A stretch of 64,000 nt of DNA, from assembly GCF_001423405.1 (NCBI RefSeq), contig NZ_LMNS01000012.1, positions 187,203 to 251,202 on the forward strand, written 5' to 3'. Below, one piece after another: positions 47,131 to 56,808 of this stretch (position 1 is its first letter; each line of letters begins with the position of its first letter). The DNA comes from Methylobacterium sp. Leaf123. GTDB lineage: Bacteria; Pseudomonadota; Alphaproteobacteria; Rhizobiales; Beijerinckiaceae. The translations under genes and the position numbers were made by a program. The notes under the pieces are model-generated. The model had not been told where the DNA came from, searched no databases, and saw only the letters and a program-made list of their open reading frames with translations.

Positions 47131-49173
47131 TCAGCGCCGCGTGTCCGTGAACGGCGAGGCCGGTAGCCCGTCCCGCCGCATCTTCGACGGGTCGAGGCGG
47201 AGCGTGATGCCGCGCTCGGCAGCGAAGCGGGCCAGCGCGCCGAGGTCGCCCGGCTTCGGGACCGGGCCGTCGAGGCGGGTGTTGAACAGGATGATCTGGC
47301 GGCCCGCCTCCGCCTTGTCGGTGAGCGCGAGGTCTTCGCTCCCGATGCTCACATTGTCGACGATCTGGTTGTTGCGCGCCACGCCCGGCTCATCGGTCAG
47401 CGCCTCCGCGAGCTTCGGGTAGCGCATCCGCCAGGGCGGGGAGTCGAGCGGCATCGCGGCGAAGGCGGCGCGGAACTCCGAATCCGCTTCGTTCAGGGAC
47501 GGCTTCATCCATGTCAGTCCCCGCGCATCGAGGGCGACCATCGGGCTTGAGGCGACGAAGACGTTGCGGGTGACGATGTTGTCGCTGCCGCCGCCGATGA
47601 AGACCGGCTGCTGCACATCGACGAACAGGTTGCGGCGGATGGTGAAGCCGCTCGCCATGTCGTCGAGATAGACGCCCTTCACCTCCCTTCCCGGCCCGGT
47701 GCGGATGTCGTGGATGTAGTTTTCCTCGATGATCGAGCCGCGGGCGGTGAAATCGCGTCCGGCATAGATCGCGCCGGTATCGCTCAGGCCATGAATGAGG
47801 CGCGCCACCTCGTTGCCGCGAAACACATGGTCGTTGCCGCGCAGGTAGATCGCGTAGCCGATCGCGTCGGTGATGAGGTTTCCGCTCGCCTCCGCGCCGA
47901 CGCCGTCGAGTTCGATCGCGGAACTCTGGGTCTGGCTCAGCCGCGAGAAGCGGGTGAAGCGGGTGTCGCGCACGAACAGCCCGCCGCGCTGGAGCGTGGC
48001 GCGGTCGCCGCCGACGAGGCGGACCCCGCTCGCGCCGATATCGTGGACCGTGCTGCCGGAGACACCGCCCCCGGCCACTCCCTCGAACACCGCCGCACGG
48101 CCCGCCGCCCAGGCCAGTTCACTCGCGCGGATCTCGACATCCTCGCCGCCCCGAACGACGATCAGATCGCCGCGCGCGCGCTCCAGCCGAAGCCGCTCGA
48201 GGCGCAGGTGCCGCGCGCCCTCGGCCCGGATCAGGGTCTCGGCGAGGCTGACTTCGAGATCGGTCGCGCCGGGAGACGGCCATGCCAGCAGCAGGCCGCT
48301 CTCGCCGTCGCGCCACCATTCACCGGGTTCATCGAGGGCGCCGAGCGCGTGAACCAGCCGCATCCGGGCGCCGTCGCGGATGCCCTCGTAGGGCGGCGCG
48401 TCCAGTTCGAGCCGGCGGCGGCGCTGATCGACCTGCGCCACGTGAAGCGTTTCCAGCAGCCAATCCCAGCGCCAGAAGCCCTCCACCCACAGGTCGTGCT
48501 CCAGGGAGAGATCGGGCAGGCCCGGTGTGTCCTTCAGGGTGAAGTCCAGGCCCCCCGCTTCGGCAGCGGCGACCGTCGTCCAGCCGGAGTTTAGCCCCGG
48601 ATTCGGCCACTGCGCCGGGCGCAGGGCGCCGCCGGCATCGAAGATCTCGGTGACGCGCGGATGCGTTTCGCGTAAGCGCCGCGGCGCGCGGTAGGCGGGC
48701 TCCCGGCGCAAGGCCTCGGGCAGTTGGTACGCGCGCACCGCGTCGCGGGCCGCCACCGGCAGCCGCGCGCGCAAGCGCGGCGGCAGGGATGCCGGCGCCA
48801 GGGGCACGCTGCCGACGAGCCGGCTCGATCCGTCGGCCGCCCCGCGCAGGATCAGGGGGGCTGCGGCCGTGCCGGCATGGTCGGGGCCGATCCGGACGGG
48901 CGCCGCGATCCGGTGCGTTCCGGGTTCCAGCGCGACCACGATCGCCCGCCCCTCCCCCTGACGGCGCAGCGCGGCGACGCGGGCGAGCGCCAGCGGCAGA
49001 TCCGCGAAGCGGTCGGCTCGTCGGGCGCCTCTGTCTCCGGTCGGCGCAACCCGCAGGACCAGCGGCGCTTTCGCCTCGCCGCCCCGAACCTCCGCGGTGG
49101 CGCCGAGGAGCGGCGATCCGACGAGGAGGGCGGCGAGGACGGCGGCGGCGCTCCGCAGCGGACCGAGGCTCAC
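47131..49173 (-). CDS. Right-handed beta-helix protein (polysaccharide lyase-like)
   Basis: This 680-residue protein has a signal peptide (MSLGPLRSAAAVLAALLVG) and then a parallel beta-helix with many short repeats (DVEIRASELAWAAGRAAVFEGV, GNLITDAIGYAIYLRGN and IRRNLFVDVQQPVFIGG). The layout matches polysaccharide lyases or right-handed helix proteins that trim or modify an extracellular polymer. The GTG start overlaps the stop of the Wzc-like gene (GTGA), so the two are translationally coupled. Substrate is unknown. Confidence 0.78.
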   Translation of the reverse strand: MSLGPLRSAAAVLAALLVGSPLLGATAEVRGGEAKAPLVLRVAPTGDRGARRADRFADLPLALARVAALRRQGEGRAIVVALEPGTHRIAAPVRIGPDHAGTAAAPLILRGAADGSSRLVGSVPLAPASLPPRLRARLPVAARDAVRAYQLPEALRREPAYRAPRRLRETHPRVTEIFDAGGALRPAQWPNPGLNSGWTTVAAAEAGGLDFTLKDTPGLPDLSLEHDLWVEGFWRWDWLLETLHVAQVDQRRRRLELDAPPYEGIRDGARMRLVHALGALDEPGEWWRDGESGLLLAWPSPGATDLEVSLAETLIRAEGARHLRLERLRLERARGDLIVVRGGEDVEIRASELAWAAGRAAVFEGVAGGGVSGSTVHDIGASGVRLVGGDRATLQRGGLFVRDTRFTRFSRLSQTQSSAIELDGVGAEASGNLITDAIGYAIYLRGNDHVFRGNEVARLIHGLSDTGAIYAGRDFTARGSIIEENYIHDIRTGPGREVKGVYLDDMASGFTIRRNLFVDVQQPVFIGGGSDNIVTRNVFVASSPMVALDARGLTWMKPSLNEADSEFRAAFAAMPLDSPPWRMRYPKLAEALTDEPGVARNNQIVDNVSIGSEDLALTDKAEAGRQIILFNTRLDGPVPKPGDLGALARFAAERGITLRLDPSKMRRDGLPASPFTDTRR

Positions 49174-51293
49174 GCCTCGGTCTCGGCGTCGGTCATGACG
49201 AGTTGCACCCGCGCGTCGCGGCCGATGGCGTCGAGCGCCCGCCGCAGCGGAGCGGTGCCGCTGCGGCGGGCGCTGGCCGTCAGCAGCAGGGCCGGGAAGC
49301 GTTGGTCCTGGGCGAGACGCTCGGCGGCGATGTCGGTGCCGATCAGCCCGATATCGACGAAGACGGTGTCGAAGGCGGATGCCGCCGTCAGGATCGCACC
49401 GGTATAGGCCGCCGTGCCGAGGCGCAGGGCGGCGTCGTCGAAGGGCAGGATCTTGACCCCGGTCGGCCCCTCGACCAGCGCGTCACCGAGCCCCGCATGG
49501 GTCCGCAGCACCTCGGCGGCGCCGCGCTTGGCCTTGCTCCGGAGATCGCGCGAGATCATCGCCTCCGGGTCGGCATCGACGAGCAGCACCCGCTGGCCGT
49601 CGAGCGCGGCCGAGGCGGCGAGGCTGCGCGCCAGCTCCGACTTGCCGCTCCGGTCGTCCGCCGAGGTGACGAGCACCACCGTCGGCCGCGTGGCGCCGAA
49701 ATCGCGATGAAGGCGGCTGCCGAGACGGGCCACGGCCACGTCGTAGGCGGTGTCGGCGCGCAGGGATTCGCTGCCCGCCTTGCTCCGCGTCCGGGTCGGC
49801 ACCTTGGTCGGCAGGGCGGCGATGACGGGGAGCCCCGCAATCTGCTGAAGCCGGCGGCGCGAACCGATCCGCCCCGCGGCCGGCACGGCGAGCAGGGCAA
49901 GCAGGGTGCCGAGGCCGAGCCCGGCCGCCAGTGCCGCGGCGAAGATCACCGGGATCGGGGGGCCGAGCCGGCGCTCCGGCAGCGAGGCGGGCGAGATGAC
50001 TCGCGAGGTCGAGGTGTCGAGGCGCTGCTGCTCCTGAAGCTCGCGGGCGCGGATGAGGAAGGCCTCGTAGACCGCGCGGCTCGCTTCGACCTGGCGCTCC
50101 AGTTCGCGCAGGCGCACGAAGCTCTTATCGACGGACAGAGCCTCCTTCTTGCGGCTCTCCAGGGTGGCGGCGAGCGAGGCCTCGTTGGCCTGCGCCGAGC
50201 GGTAGTCGTTGCGGGTGGCCGCGGCGATGCGGCGGATCTCGGCGTTGATGTCGGCGCGCAGGGTCTGCACCTGCAGCTCGCCGGTGCGCAGGGTCGGGTG
50301 ACGGGGGCCGAGGTTGGACAGGGTGTCGGCCCGCGCCGCCTCGATCTGGGCGAGCTGGGCGCGCAATTGCGCGACGGTCGTGGACTGGACGATCTCGGTC
50401 ACCGAGTTGAGGTCGGCCCGCCCGTTGGCGACGGCCTCGATCTGAGCGAGCCGCCCGCGCAGCTCGCCCGCCCGGGCCCGCGCCGCGCCGAGCTGCTGGT
50501 TGAGCTGGGTCAGCGCCTGCTCGCTGACGAGCTGGCCGCGGGTGCCGACGAGGTTGTTGGCGGCGCGGAACTTCTGCGCCTTGTCCTCGGCCTGGCGGAG
50601 GTCGTCCTGCAACTCGCCGAGCCGGCTCGACACCGCTTCGCCGGCCTTGCGGGTGAGCTGCGCCTGCGCCTGCGAGACGGTGGTGAGGTAGGTCTCGGCG
50701 ATGGCCTGGGCGAGTTCGGCGGATTTCCGGCGCTCCTCGCTGGCGACCGCAAGCTCGACCACGAAGCTGCGCTCTAGCCGACGCGCGGTGGTGCGATCGC
50801 GCAGGGTGCGCAGGGCGGTGAGCGTGTCGTCGACCGGGCCGCCGGCCGTGACGAGCAGAGAGGAGACGCGGCTCTTGAGCGCCTCCAGCGGCGAGGCGGG
50901 GCGGACGAAGTCCGGATCCTGATCGAGCTTGAACCGATTCACGACCTGCCGCAGCACGTCGTCGGAGATGAGGACGCGGATCTGGCTGTCGACGAGGAAC
51001 AGGCTCGCATCGCTCGCCTGATCCGAGGGCGTCACGCCGTCCTTGACCACTTGGATGCCGCGCGGGTCGATCAGGATCTGCGTCACGGCGGCGTAGAGCG
51101 GCGGCACCAGGGCGAGCCACGCCGCCGCTGCCACCACGAGCAGCACCGCCGGGGCCAGCACCAGCGCCCAGCGCGCGCGCAGGGCCCGCCCGATCTCACG
51201 CGGGTCGAGGAACCAGGGTTCAGGCGTCACGTCCGGCTTGCCCGGCTCCGCGCCGACGAAGAATCGCGAAGGCATCCGCTCGATCATCGTCAT
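49170..51293 (-). CDS. Wzc/GumC-like polysaccharide co-polymerase
   Basis: This 707-residue protein has a Wzz-type membrane region (near 55-80: WALVLAPAVLLVVAAAAWL), a periplasmic coiled coil of about 300 residues and a second membrane segment near 440-460. A cytosolic P-loop domain follows, with a loose Walker A ADDRSGKSELA near 545 and Walker B VLLVDADPEA. The usual Tyr cluster of bacterial tyrosine kinases is absent at the C-terminus, so kinase activity is doubtful. It sets chain length and couples polymerisation to export. The start at 51293 is one of several close ATGs. Confidence 0.85.
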   Translation of the reverse strand: MTMIERMPSRFFVGAEPGKPDVTPEPWFLDPREIGRALRARWALVLAPAVLLVVAAAAWLALVPPLYAAVTQILIDPRGIQVVKDGVTPSDQASDASLFLVDSQIRVLISDDVLRQVVNRFKLDQDPDFVRPASPLEALKSRVSSLLVTAGGPVDDTLTALRTLRDRTTARRLERSFVVELAVASEERRKSAELAQAIAETYLTTVSQAQAQLTRKAGEAVSSRLGELQDDLRQAEDKAQKFRAANNLVGTRGQLVSEQALTQLNQQLGAARARAGELRGRLAQIEAVANGRADLNSVTEIVQSTTVAQLRAQLAQIEAARADTLSNLGPRHPTLRTGELQVQTLRADINAEIRRIAAATRNDYRSAQANEASLAATLESRKKEALSVDKSFVRLRELERQVEASRAVYEAFLIRARELQEQQRLDTSTSRVISPASLPERRLGPPIPVIFAAALAAGLGLGTLLALLAVPAAGRIGSRRRLQQIAGLPVIAALPTKVPTRTRSKAGSESLRADTAYDVAVARLGSRLHRDFGATRPTVVLVTSADDRSGKSELARSLAASAALDGQRVLLVDADPEAMISRDLRSKAKRGAAEVLRTHAGLGDALVEGPTGVKILPFDDAALRLGTAAYTGAILTAASAFDTVFVDIGLIGTDIAAERLAQDQRFPALLLTASARRSGTAPLRRALDAIGRDARVQLVMTDAETEA

Positions 51294-51471
51294 CGCAGAA
51301 CTCTCGAACAATACGCGCCTGCGGGTCTCATCGACCCGCAGCAACCGGTCCGGTCCGTCAGTCTCGTCCCCGATTGGGTCGTCCGGGGACGATTTTTCCC
51401 GTTTTGGGACAGCGGCCGCGGGCCGGAGGTGGTTTGGGTCTCATGCTTCAAGATGTGGGCCAGGATGCGCA

Positions 51472-52842
51472 TCACGCGGGCGCCGCAACCGGGAGACCGA
51501 AGGCGGTGGCCGCCGGAACGGGCGTGGCCGCGCCCACCGGCTCGCGGCGCAGGGCGCCGATGCGGGCATAGGCCAGCAGCCCCACGAAGGTGAGGACATT
51601 GATGTTCCAGTCCTGAAAGATGCCCGGCGTCGTCATGCCGTTGAGGATCAGGAAGAACACGCAGGTGGCGACGAGGCGGCGTCCGGCAAGGTCGAGCTTC
51701 ATCCCCCAGCGCAGGGCAGCCCCCAGCACCATCGCGCAGAGGCCGAGCCCGATCAGGCCGGTGCCGGCCCAGGCGCTCAGCAGCATGTTGTGCGAGCTGG
51801 AGATGAACACGGCGTCCCGCGCCAGCGTCTCCGCCAAGGCCGTGGTGGGAATGAGAAGCTGGATGAAGCGGTCGCCCGCTGCGTAGCCGGCGCCGACGAA
51901 GCGGTCCTTGGTCGCCTCGATGAAGACCGGCCAGAAGGTGCCGCGCCCGGTGGCGTCGGCCAGCTCCTCCGTGGGCTTCTGCAGCACCACCGAGACCACG
52001 TCGAGCAGGGCGGGGAAGGCCGACAGGCCGACCATCAGCACCACGAACAGGATCAGGTAGACGGTGAAGGCCGAGTAGCCGAGGCGGCGCAGCCGGCGGT
52101 GGCGCGATGCCACCATCATGCCGGGGGCTGCCGCGACGAGCGAGGCGGTGCTTGCGGCCGAGCCCGCGATGACGAAGCCGACGAAGGCGAGCAGGAGATG
52201 GGCGCGCCGGTGGGGGATGCGAGCGTCGAAGAGAACGAGGAAGGCGTGCGCGGCGCAGAGATAGGGCATCAGGTTGTGCTTGGCCGACGAGAACACGATC
52301 CCATGCGCGAAGTTGTCGAGGATGACCGGCGCCGTAGCGAGCAGCCACGCGACGGTGAACAGCGCGAAGAGGTTGGCGAGCCGCCGCTCGATATCGCTGC
52401 GGTCGAAGATCAGGATCGCGGCGAGGGTGAAGATCGCCAGCTCGACCGTCCGGTAGACGGTGTAGCTCGGCACGATCGACCACGCGGTGCTCAAGCCGTT
52501 CACGAGGATCATCAGCGTGAACGGCAGGTACGGCATCGAGAACGCCACCAGCAGGACGCGCCGGTCCACCGCGACCCGGGCCATGAGATAGAGCCCGGTC
52601 AGCCCGGTCATGACGATAAGAGCGAGGTTGGAGGCCGTCAGCCCCTGCTCCAGCACCGCGTTGCCGTCCTCCCGGGGGACGTTGAAGACCAGCGGCAGCA
52701 GCGCGAAGATCGTCGTCAGGGCGAACGGGACCGCCACCGGGCCGTTCAGCGGCCCCATCCGGGTCTCGAGTTTGTGGCGCGCCAGCGGGTAGAGCAGCGC
52801 GAACCAGACCACCACCGCGACGACCAAGAGGAAGTTCAGCAT
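51472..52842 (-). CDS. Wzy-like O-antigen/exopolysaccharide polymerase
   Basis: This 456-residue membrane protein has about twelve hydrophobic segments (for example VVAVVVWFALLYPLA, LVAFSMPYLPFTLMILVNGL). A large periplasmic loop carries the RGTFWPVFIEATKDRFVGAGYAAGDRF and SSSHNMLLSAW motifs, which are typical of the Wzy/WaaL family. It likely polymerises lipid-linked repeat units in the periplasm. It is 178 bp upstream (in transcription) of the Wzc-like gene. Confidence 0.85.
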   Translation of the reverse strand: MLNFLLVVAVVVWFALLYPLARHKLETRMGPLNGPVAVPFALTTIFALLPLVFNVPREDGNAVLEQGLTASNLALIVMTGLTGLYLMARVAVDRRVLLVAFSMPYLPFTLMILVNGLSTAWSIVPSYTVYRTVELAIFTLAAILIFDRSDIERRLANLFALFTVAWLLATAPVILDNFAHGIVFSSAKHNLMPYLCAAHAFLVLFDARIPHRRAHLLLAFVGFVIAGSAASTASLVAAAPGMMVASRHRRLRRLGYSAFTVYLILFVVLMVGLSAFPALLDVVSVVLQKPTEELADATGRGTFWPVFIEATKDRFVGAGYAAGDRFIQLLIPTTALAETLARDAVFISSSHNMLLSAWAGTGLIGLGLCAMVLGAALRWGMKLDLAGRRLVATCVFFLILNGMTTPGIFQDWNINVLTFVGLLAYARIGALRREPVGAATPVPAATAFGLPVAAPA

Positions 52843-53168
52843 TCCGGCGATTCCATGGAGCGTCGTCTCAGCCTCGGCCGGGTGTCGAGAAAGCCGATCT
52901 CGTGCCCCTCCGATCCCGTGGGAGCCAACACTCTGTGGAGTCTTGGTTTATGGCGTCTTTCAGGCTGTGCGGCGCGTGCGCGACTCCGTGACCACTCGGA
53001 ATGACGCCGGATTGATCTCGCTGCGGCTCGATCGGAATGTCGGTTTACGCTGAGCGCCGGGCGGATCGGCTTTGAGGCTCGCGATGACATCGACCGGGAA
53101 CCTCATCCGTCCCCGTGTCGATCCGTTCTCCTGATTTTAGGCGGCCGCCGCTTCGGCGGCGAGCGCCC
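52843..53168. other. Intergenic region with a terminator-like hairpin
   Basis: The 326-bp gap between the polymerase and the acetyltransferase contains a hairpin GCCGCCG-CTT-CGGCGGC at 53,144-53,160, a likely terminator of the upstream minus-strand gene. The rest shows nothing I can support, and it likely holds the polymerase promoter. Confidence 0.45.
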
Positions 53169-54113
53169 TCAGGATCCGAACAGGACGACCTCGGTATAGG
53201 TGAGGTCGCCGGTGGCCGGCGGGTTCGGGCCGCGGGCGTATTTCGGAGCGCGGCCCTCGAAGAAATGTCCGACGAGGCCGGGCAGCTTGCCCACGGCATC
53301 GAGCACGAACCACGGCATGGCGTGGTGCAGCATGAGATGCCGGCCGATCGCGCCGAGGAAGGCGGACAGGTCGAGCGCGGTCGAGCGGTAGACGAGCTGG
53401 AGGCAGGGCAGGCGCGGCCACCGGGTTTCCCCCGGCCGCAGCTTGATGGCGCGCCGCTGGAAGAGGACGGCCCAGGCCTTCTCCTCGTCCGAGCAGACGA
53501 GGCCGATGCAGCCATAGGCGATGTGGTCGGCCACCAGCCGGGCCTCCGCCTCCGGCAGCAGGCGCAGGGCCTCGGGCGTGGCCGCACGGACGCGGCGCCC
53601 CCGGCCGAAACCGGCGAGCAGCGGCATGACGAGCATCTGGCCCGAACAGACCGGCTTGAAGCCGCGCGCCTTGTGCATCTGCCACGTCTGCGGAGCGGGC
53701 GAGACGTTGGTGTAGGTCACCCGCTGGTCGCGCATGGCGAAGCCGTCGAGCAGGGTGCCCAGCGCCCGGAATTCCGGCAGAACGAACCAGCTCGACAGGT
53801 TGCAGCGCAGATGCGTGCCGGCCTCGTCCGTCACCATGCGGTAGAGCGCGAGCAGGACACCGACGATGGCCCCGTCCCGTTCCAGCACATAGCCGTAGCG
53901 CGGCACGTCGTCGGGCAGCGGCTGGGTGCGGTGCCGGTCGAGCCCGGTCCGCCAGTAGGTTTCGGAGCGATCGGGGAAGCCGACCTGCAGCAGCCGGACC
54001 ACGGCTGCGAGGTCATCCTCCTCGATGGTGCGGCAGCGGACCTTGGGCCGCGCGCTGCGGACGCCCTCCCCCGCGGGCGGGACGTCTTCCACGGTCTCGT
54101 TCACCCCACTCAT
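53169..54113 (-). CDS. GNAT-family acetyltransferase-like protein
   Basis: This 314-residue protein has an N-terminal GNAT acetyltransferase domain (VRCRTIEEDDLAAVVRLL, then RYGYVLERDGAIVGVLLALYR and LRCNLSSWFVLPEFRALG, a clear GNAT core). The C-terminal half (ADHIAYGCIGLVCSDEEKAWAV, then RLPCLQLVYRS) carries a second GNAT-like repeat. It is likely an acyltransferase for sugar or lipid intermediates in the polysaccharide locus. The ATG at 54113 is used. Confidence 0.75.
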   Translation of the reverse strand: MSGVNETVEDVPPAGEGVRSARPKVRCRTIEEDDLAAVVRLLQVGFPDRSETYWRTGLDRHRTQPLPDDVPRYGYVLERDGAIVGVLLALYRMVTDEAGTHLRCNLSSWFVLPEFRALGTLLDGFAMRDQRVTYTNVSPAPQTWQMHKARGFKPVCSGQMLVMPLLAGFGRGRRVRAATPEALRLLPEAEARLVADHIAYGCIGLVCSDEEKAWAVLFQRRAIKLRPGETRWPRLPCLQLVYRSTALDLSAFLGAIGRHLMLHHAMPWFVLDAVGKLPGLVGHFFEGRAPKYARGPNPPATGDLTYTEVVLFGS

Positions 54114-54389
54114 CGGCGGCCCCCTTCGGCTCGTCGTGCTGTCCGGCACCCGTTTTCGTCCCACGGCTCCGCGCGATCGAACCGTGAGCAAGGCGCGTGA
54201 TCGTCCCGCTCGGAGACGCGCTCGAAAACAGAGCGAAATCAATGCCAGCCGGCTGATGCCGTTTCGGGATTGCCGGTCTTTTTGTCTGAGTTAGTCTCGT
54301 CGTTCGTTTTCCGCCCGGACAAGCCGGACTCTATTGATTTTCCGCCAATTTTGTCGAAGCACGTCTCGGCTCAGGGCCGCCGTCTGGCG

Positions 54390-55148
54390 TCAGGCGGTGC
54401 TGCCGGCGTCGATGGTGAGCACCGTGCCGGTGACGTTGCGGGCGCGATCCGACATGAGGTAGGCGACGGCGTCGGCCACGTCCTGCGGCTCGGCCAGCCG
54501 CTTGAGGGCGCTGCGGTTGGCCACGCGCCCGCGCTCGGCCTCGTCCATCTCGCCGGTCATCGCCGTCTCGATGAAGCCGGGCGCCACCGCGTTCACCGTC
54601 ACGCCGAGCCGCCCGACCTCGCGGGCGAGCGACTTGGTGAAGCCGATCATCGAGGCCTTGGTCGCGGCGTAGACCGACAGCGCGTTGTAGCCGGTGAAGG
54701 CGATGATCGAGCTGACATTGACGATGCGGCCGGCGCCCGCCGTCATCATCCCGCGGGCGAGGTACTTGGTCAGCACCATCGGCGCGAGGGTGTTGAGGTG
54801 GACGAGTTCGGCGATCTTGGAAGCCGGCATCGTCGTCAGCAGACCGGGCGTGCCGAGCGCGGCGTTGTTGACGAGGCCGTAGACCGGGCCGTGCGCGGCC
54901 CGGATTTTCTGGGCGAGCGGCTGGAGCGCGTCGATCTCGCCGAGATCGGCAGCCATGAAGGCGATCCGGCCGGGGCCGGCGGCGTTCTGCGCCGCCTCCA
55001 GCGCCTCGCTCGGGCGCCGGGCGAGCGCCACCACGCGAAACCCGTCGCCGGCAAGCGTCTGGGCCATGGAGAGGCCGAGGCCGCGGCTCGCGCCCGTGAC
55101 AACGACGAGGCGCCCGGTCTTAAGGTCGTCCTTGGAAACGTCGCTCAC
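54390..55148 (-). CDS. FabG-like 3-oxoacyl-ACP reductase (short-chain dehydrogenase)
   Basis: This 252-residue SDR has the cofactor motif TGASRGLG near 18-25, NNAALG, the catalytic Ser in VNVSSIIAFTG, YAATKAS and a C-terminal IDAGST. It should reduce a keto group on a carrier-bound or CoA-bound substrate with NAD(P)H. It starts at GTG 55148 overlapping the AMP-ligase stop, so it is the last gene of the carrier-protein operon. The specific substrate is unknown. Confidence 0.88.
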   Translation of the reverse strand: MSDVSKDDLKTGRLVVVTGASRGLGLSMAQTLAGDGFRVVALARRPSEALEAAQNAAGPGRIAFMAADLGEIDALQPLAQKIRAAHGPVYGLVNNAALGTPGLLTTMPASKIAELVHLNTLAPMVLTKYLARGMMTAGAGRIVNVSSIIAFTGYNALSVYAATKASMIGFTKSLAREVGRLGVTVNAVAPGFIETAMTGEMDEAERGRVANRSALKRLAEPQDVADAVAYLMSDRARNVTGTVLTIDAGSTA

Positions 55149-56506
55149 GCGCCCCTCCGCACCAGCTTGCCGCCCGACGTGATCGGCAGCGTGTCCACGA
55201 ACCTCACGCTCGCCGGCACCTTGTGGCCGGCCAGGCGCGGGCGGCAATGGGCGATGATCGCCTTCTTCAGCGCCGCCTGATCCGTGCCCGCATCGGCGCG
55301 CAACACCACCTCCGCCTCGACCACTGCGCCGAGAATCGGGTTGGGGCGGGCGCGTACGCGGGACATCGAGACGCCGGGGAAGACGTTGATAACGGTCTCG
55401 ACTTCTTCCGGCTGCACCTTGGCGCCGCCGACATTGATCACGCCGCTGCGCCGGCCGAGGAAGTGGTAGCGCTCGCCGCGAAGCTCCACGAGGTCGCCGG
55501 TATCGATGAAGCCGTCCGCGTCGATCAGCGCCTCGGGGGCCGCGCCGAGATAGCGCCGCCCGGTGCGGCCGGAGCGCACGAACAGGCTGTCCTCGCGCAC
55601 GGTGATCTCGATCCCGGCGCGGGTGCCGATCAGCGAGGCCGGAAACCCCTCCTGCCCATCCTCGACGGTGAAGCCGACGCCGCCCTCGGTCGAGGCGTAG
55701 GCGTGGGCGATGCGCGCCTCAGGGAAGGCGTCGCGCAGGGCATCGAGGATGTTCTGGTCGGCGATCTCGCCCGAGAGCCGCACGTAGCGGGGGCTCAGCC
55801 GGTCGAGGGCCGCACTCATCAGGGCGAGGCGCCAGTGCGAGGGCGTGCCGAGGATGTGGGTGACCCCCGCCGTGCCGACGCGGACGAGATAGTCGCGCAC
55901 CGGCTCGCCCGCATCGGAGAGCACGAGCGAGGACGGCCCGAGCATCGCCCGCAGGAAGACCTGAAGCCCGCCGTAGCGGCGGATGTCGTAGAAGGTGCTC
56001 CACACGGTGCCGGGCTCCGGCGCCGCGGCGGTGTTGATGCCGCCGGCCAAGCCTTCGAGGGTGTGGGCGACGAGCTTCGGTGCGCCGGTGGTGCCGGAGG
56101 TGGCCAAAGCCCATTCCGTCTCCCGCGGCGTCTCGGCGCCCGCGCGGACGGCGTCGGCCGCATCGATGCGCGCCAAGCCCGGCAGCGCCTCGGGGGCAAG
56201 ACCCTCGGCATCGCTGACGCAGATCTCGGCCTCGGAATCGTGCGCAATCCGGGCGATGTGCTCCGGCGCGAGCTTCGGCGGAACGAGGGCGAGCCGGGCG
56301 GCGAGGCCGTCGAGCGCGATCATGGCGCGGGCCGCCGCCATCTGCCCGCCGACGGCGAGCAGCACCCGGCGGCCGGCGAGCGCCGCGGTCACGGCGGCGT
56401 CAGGATCGCCGGAGACGATCCCGGCGAGATCTTGTCGGCTGCGGTGGTCGGACAGGAACAGGCCGTCGAGACCGCCCGCCGCCGTAAGTCTCTCGCGCAG
56501 GATCAT
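55145..56506 (-). CDS. AMP-forming acyl/aryl ligase (short form)
   Basis: This 453-residue adenylating enzyme is shorter than typical acyl-CoA synthetases (about 500-550). Motif A3 is ATSGTTGAPK (135-144), A5 is AYASTEGG, A7 is DTGD and the catalytic A10 Lys is in TSGGKLVRR (near 447). It should activate a carboxylate as acyl-AMP and load it on CoA or on a carrier protein, most simply the 85-residue carrier encoded 6 bp upstream. It overlaps the reductase gene by 4 bp. Confidence 0.85.
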   Translation of the reverse strand: MILRERLTAAGGLDGLFLSDHRSRQDLAGIVSGDPDAAVTAALAGRRVLLAVGGQMAAARAMIALDGLAARLALVPPKLAPEHIARIAHDSEAEICVSDAEGLAPEALPGLARIDAADAVRAGAETPRETEWALATSGTTGAPKLVAHTLEGLAGGINTAAAPEPGTVWSTFYDIRRYGGLQVFLRAMLGPSSLVLSDAGEPVRDYLVRVGTAGVTHILGTPSHWRLALMSAALDRLSPRYVRLSGEIADQNILDALRDAFPEARIAHAYASTEGGVGFTVEDGQEGFPASLIGTRAGIEITVREDSLFVRSGRTGRRYLGAAPEALIDADGFIDTGDLVELRGERYHFLGRRSGVINVGGAKVQPEEVETVINVFPGVSMSRVRARPNPILGAVVEAEVVLRADAGTDQAALKKAIIAHCRPRLAGHKVPASVRFVDTLPITSGGKLVRRGA

Positions 56507-56511
56507 CGGGG

Positions 56512-56769
56512 TCAGGCCGCCTGCCGGGCCGCGGCGCGGTCGTAGAGGGCGACGAGGTCGCCGACCGTCACCGGCAGGTCGGAGGCATCCATCTCGCTGA
56601 ACGGGTCGGCGCCGGTGAGATCCTCCATCCGCGCGACGAGGAGCGCGAAGCAGAGCGAGTCGAACTCGGTGTCGAGCATCACGAGGTCGTCGGTGATCGG
56701 CGGCATCGCCTTTTCCTGCTCGGCGGCGATGGCGGCGATCTCGGCGAAGACGGTCTCACGCAGGGACAT
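56512..56769 (-). CDS. Acyl carrier protein 2
   Basis: This 85-residue carrier protein has the phosphopantetheine attachment Ser in TEFDSLCFALL (Ser38), a helical first part and the end VTVGDLVALYDRAA. It starts at ATG 56769 with GGAGAG upstream and lies 6 bp from the AMP-ligase gene, so the two are a probable loading pair. It is quite different from the 89-residue carrier at 60.1 kb. Confidence 0.85.
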   Translation of the reverse strand: MSLRETVFAEIAAIAAEQEKAMPPITDDLVMLDTEFDSLCFALLVARMEDLTGADPFSEMDASDLPVTVGDLVALYDRAAARQAA

Positions 56770-56808
56770 GGGGGCTCTCCTCAAGGATGGGTTGGGCAAG
56801 GGGTGGGG

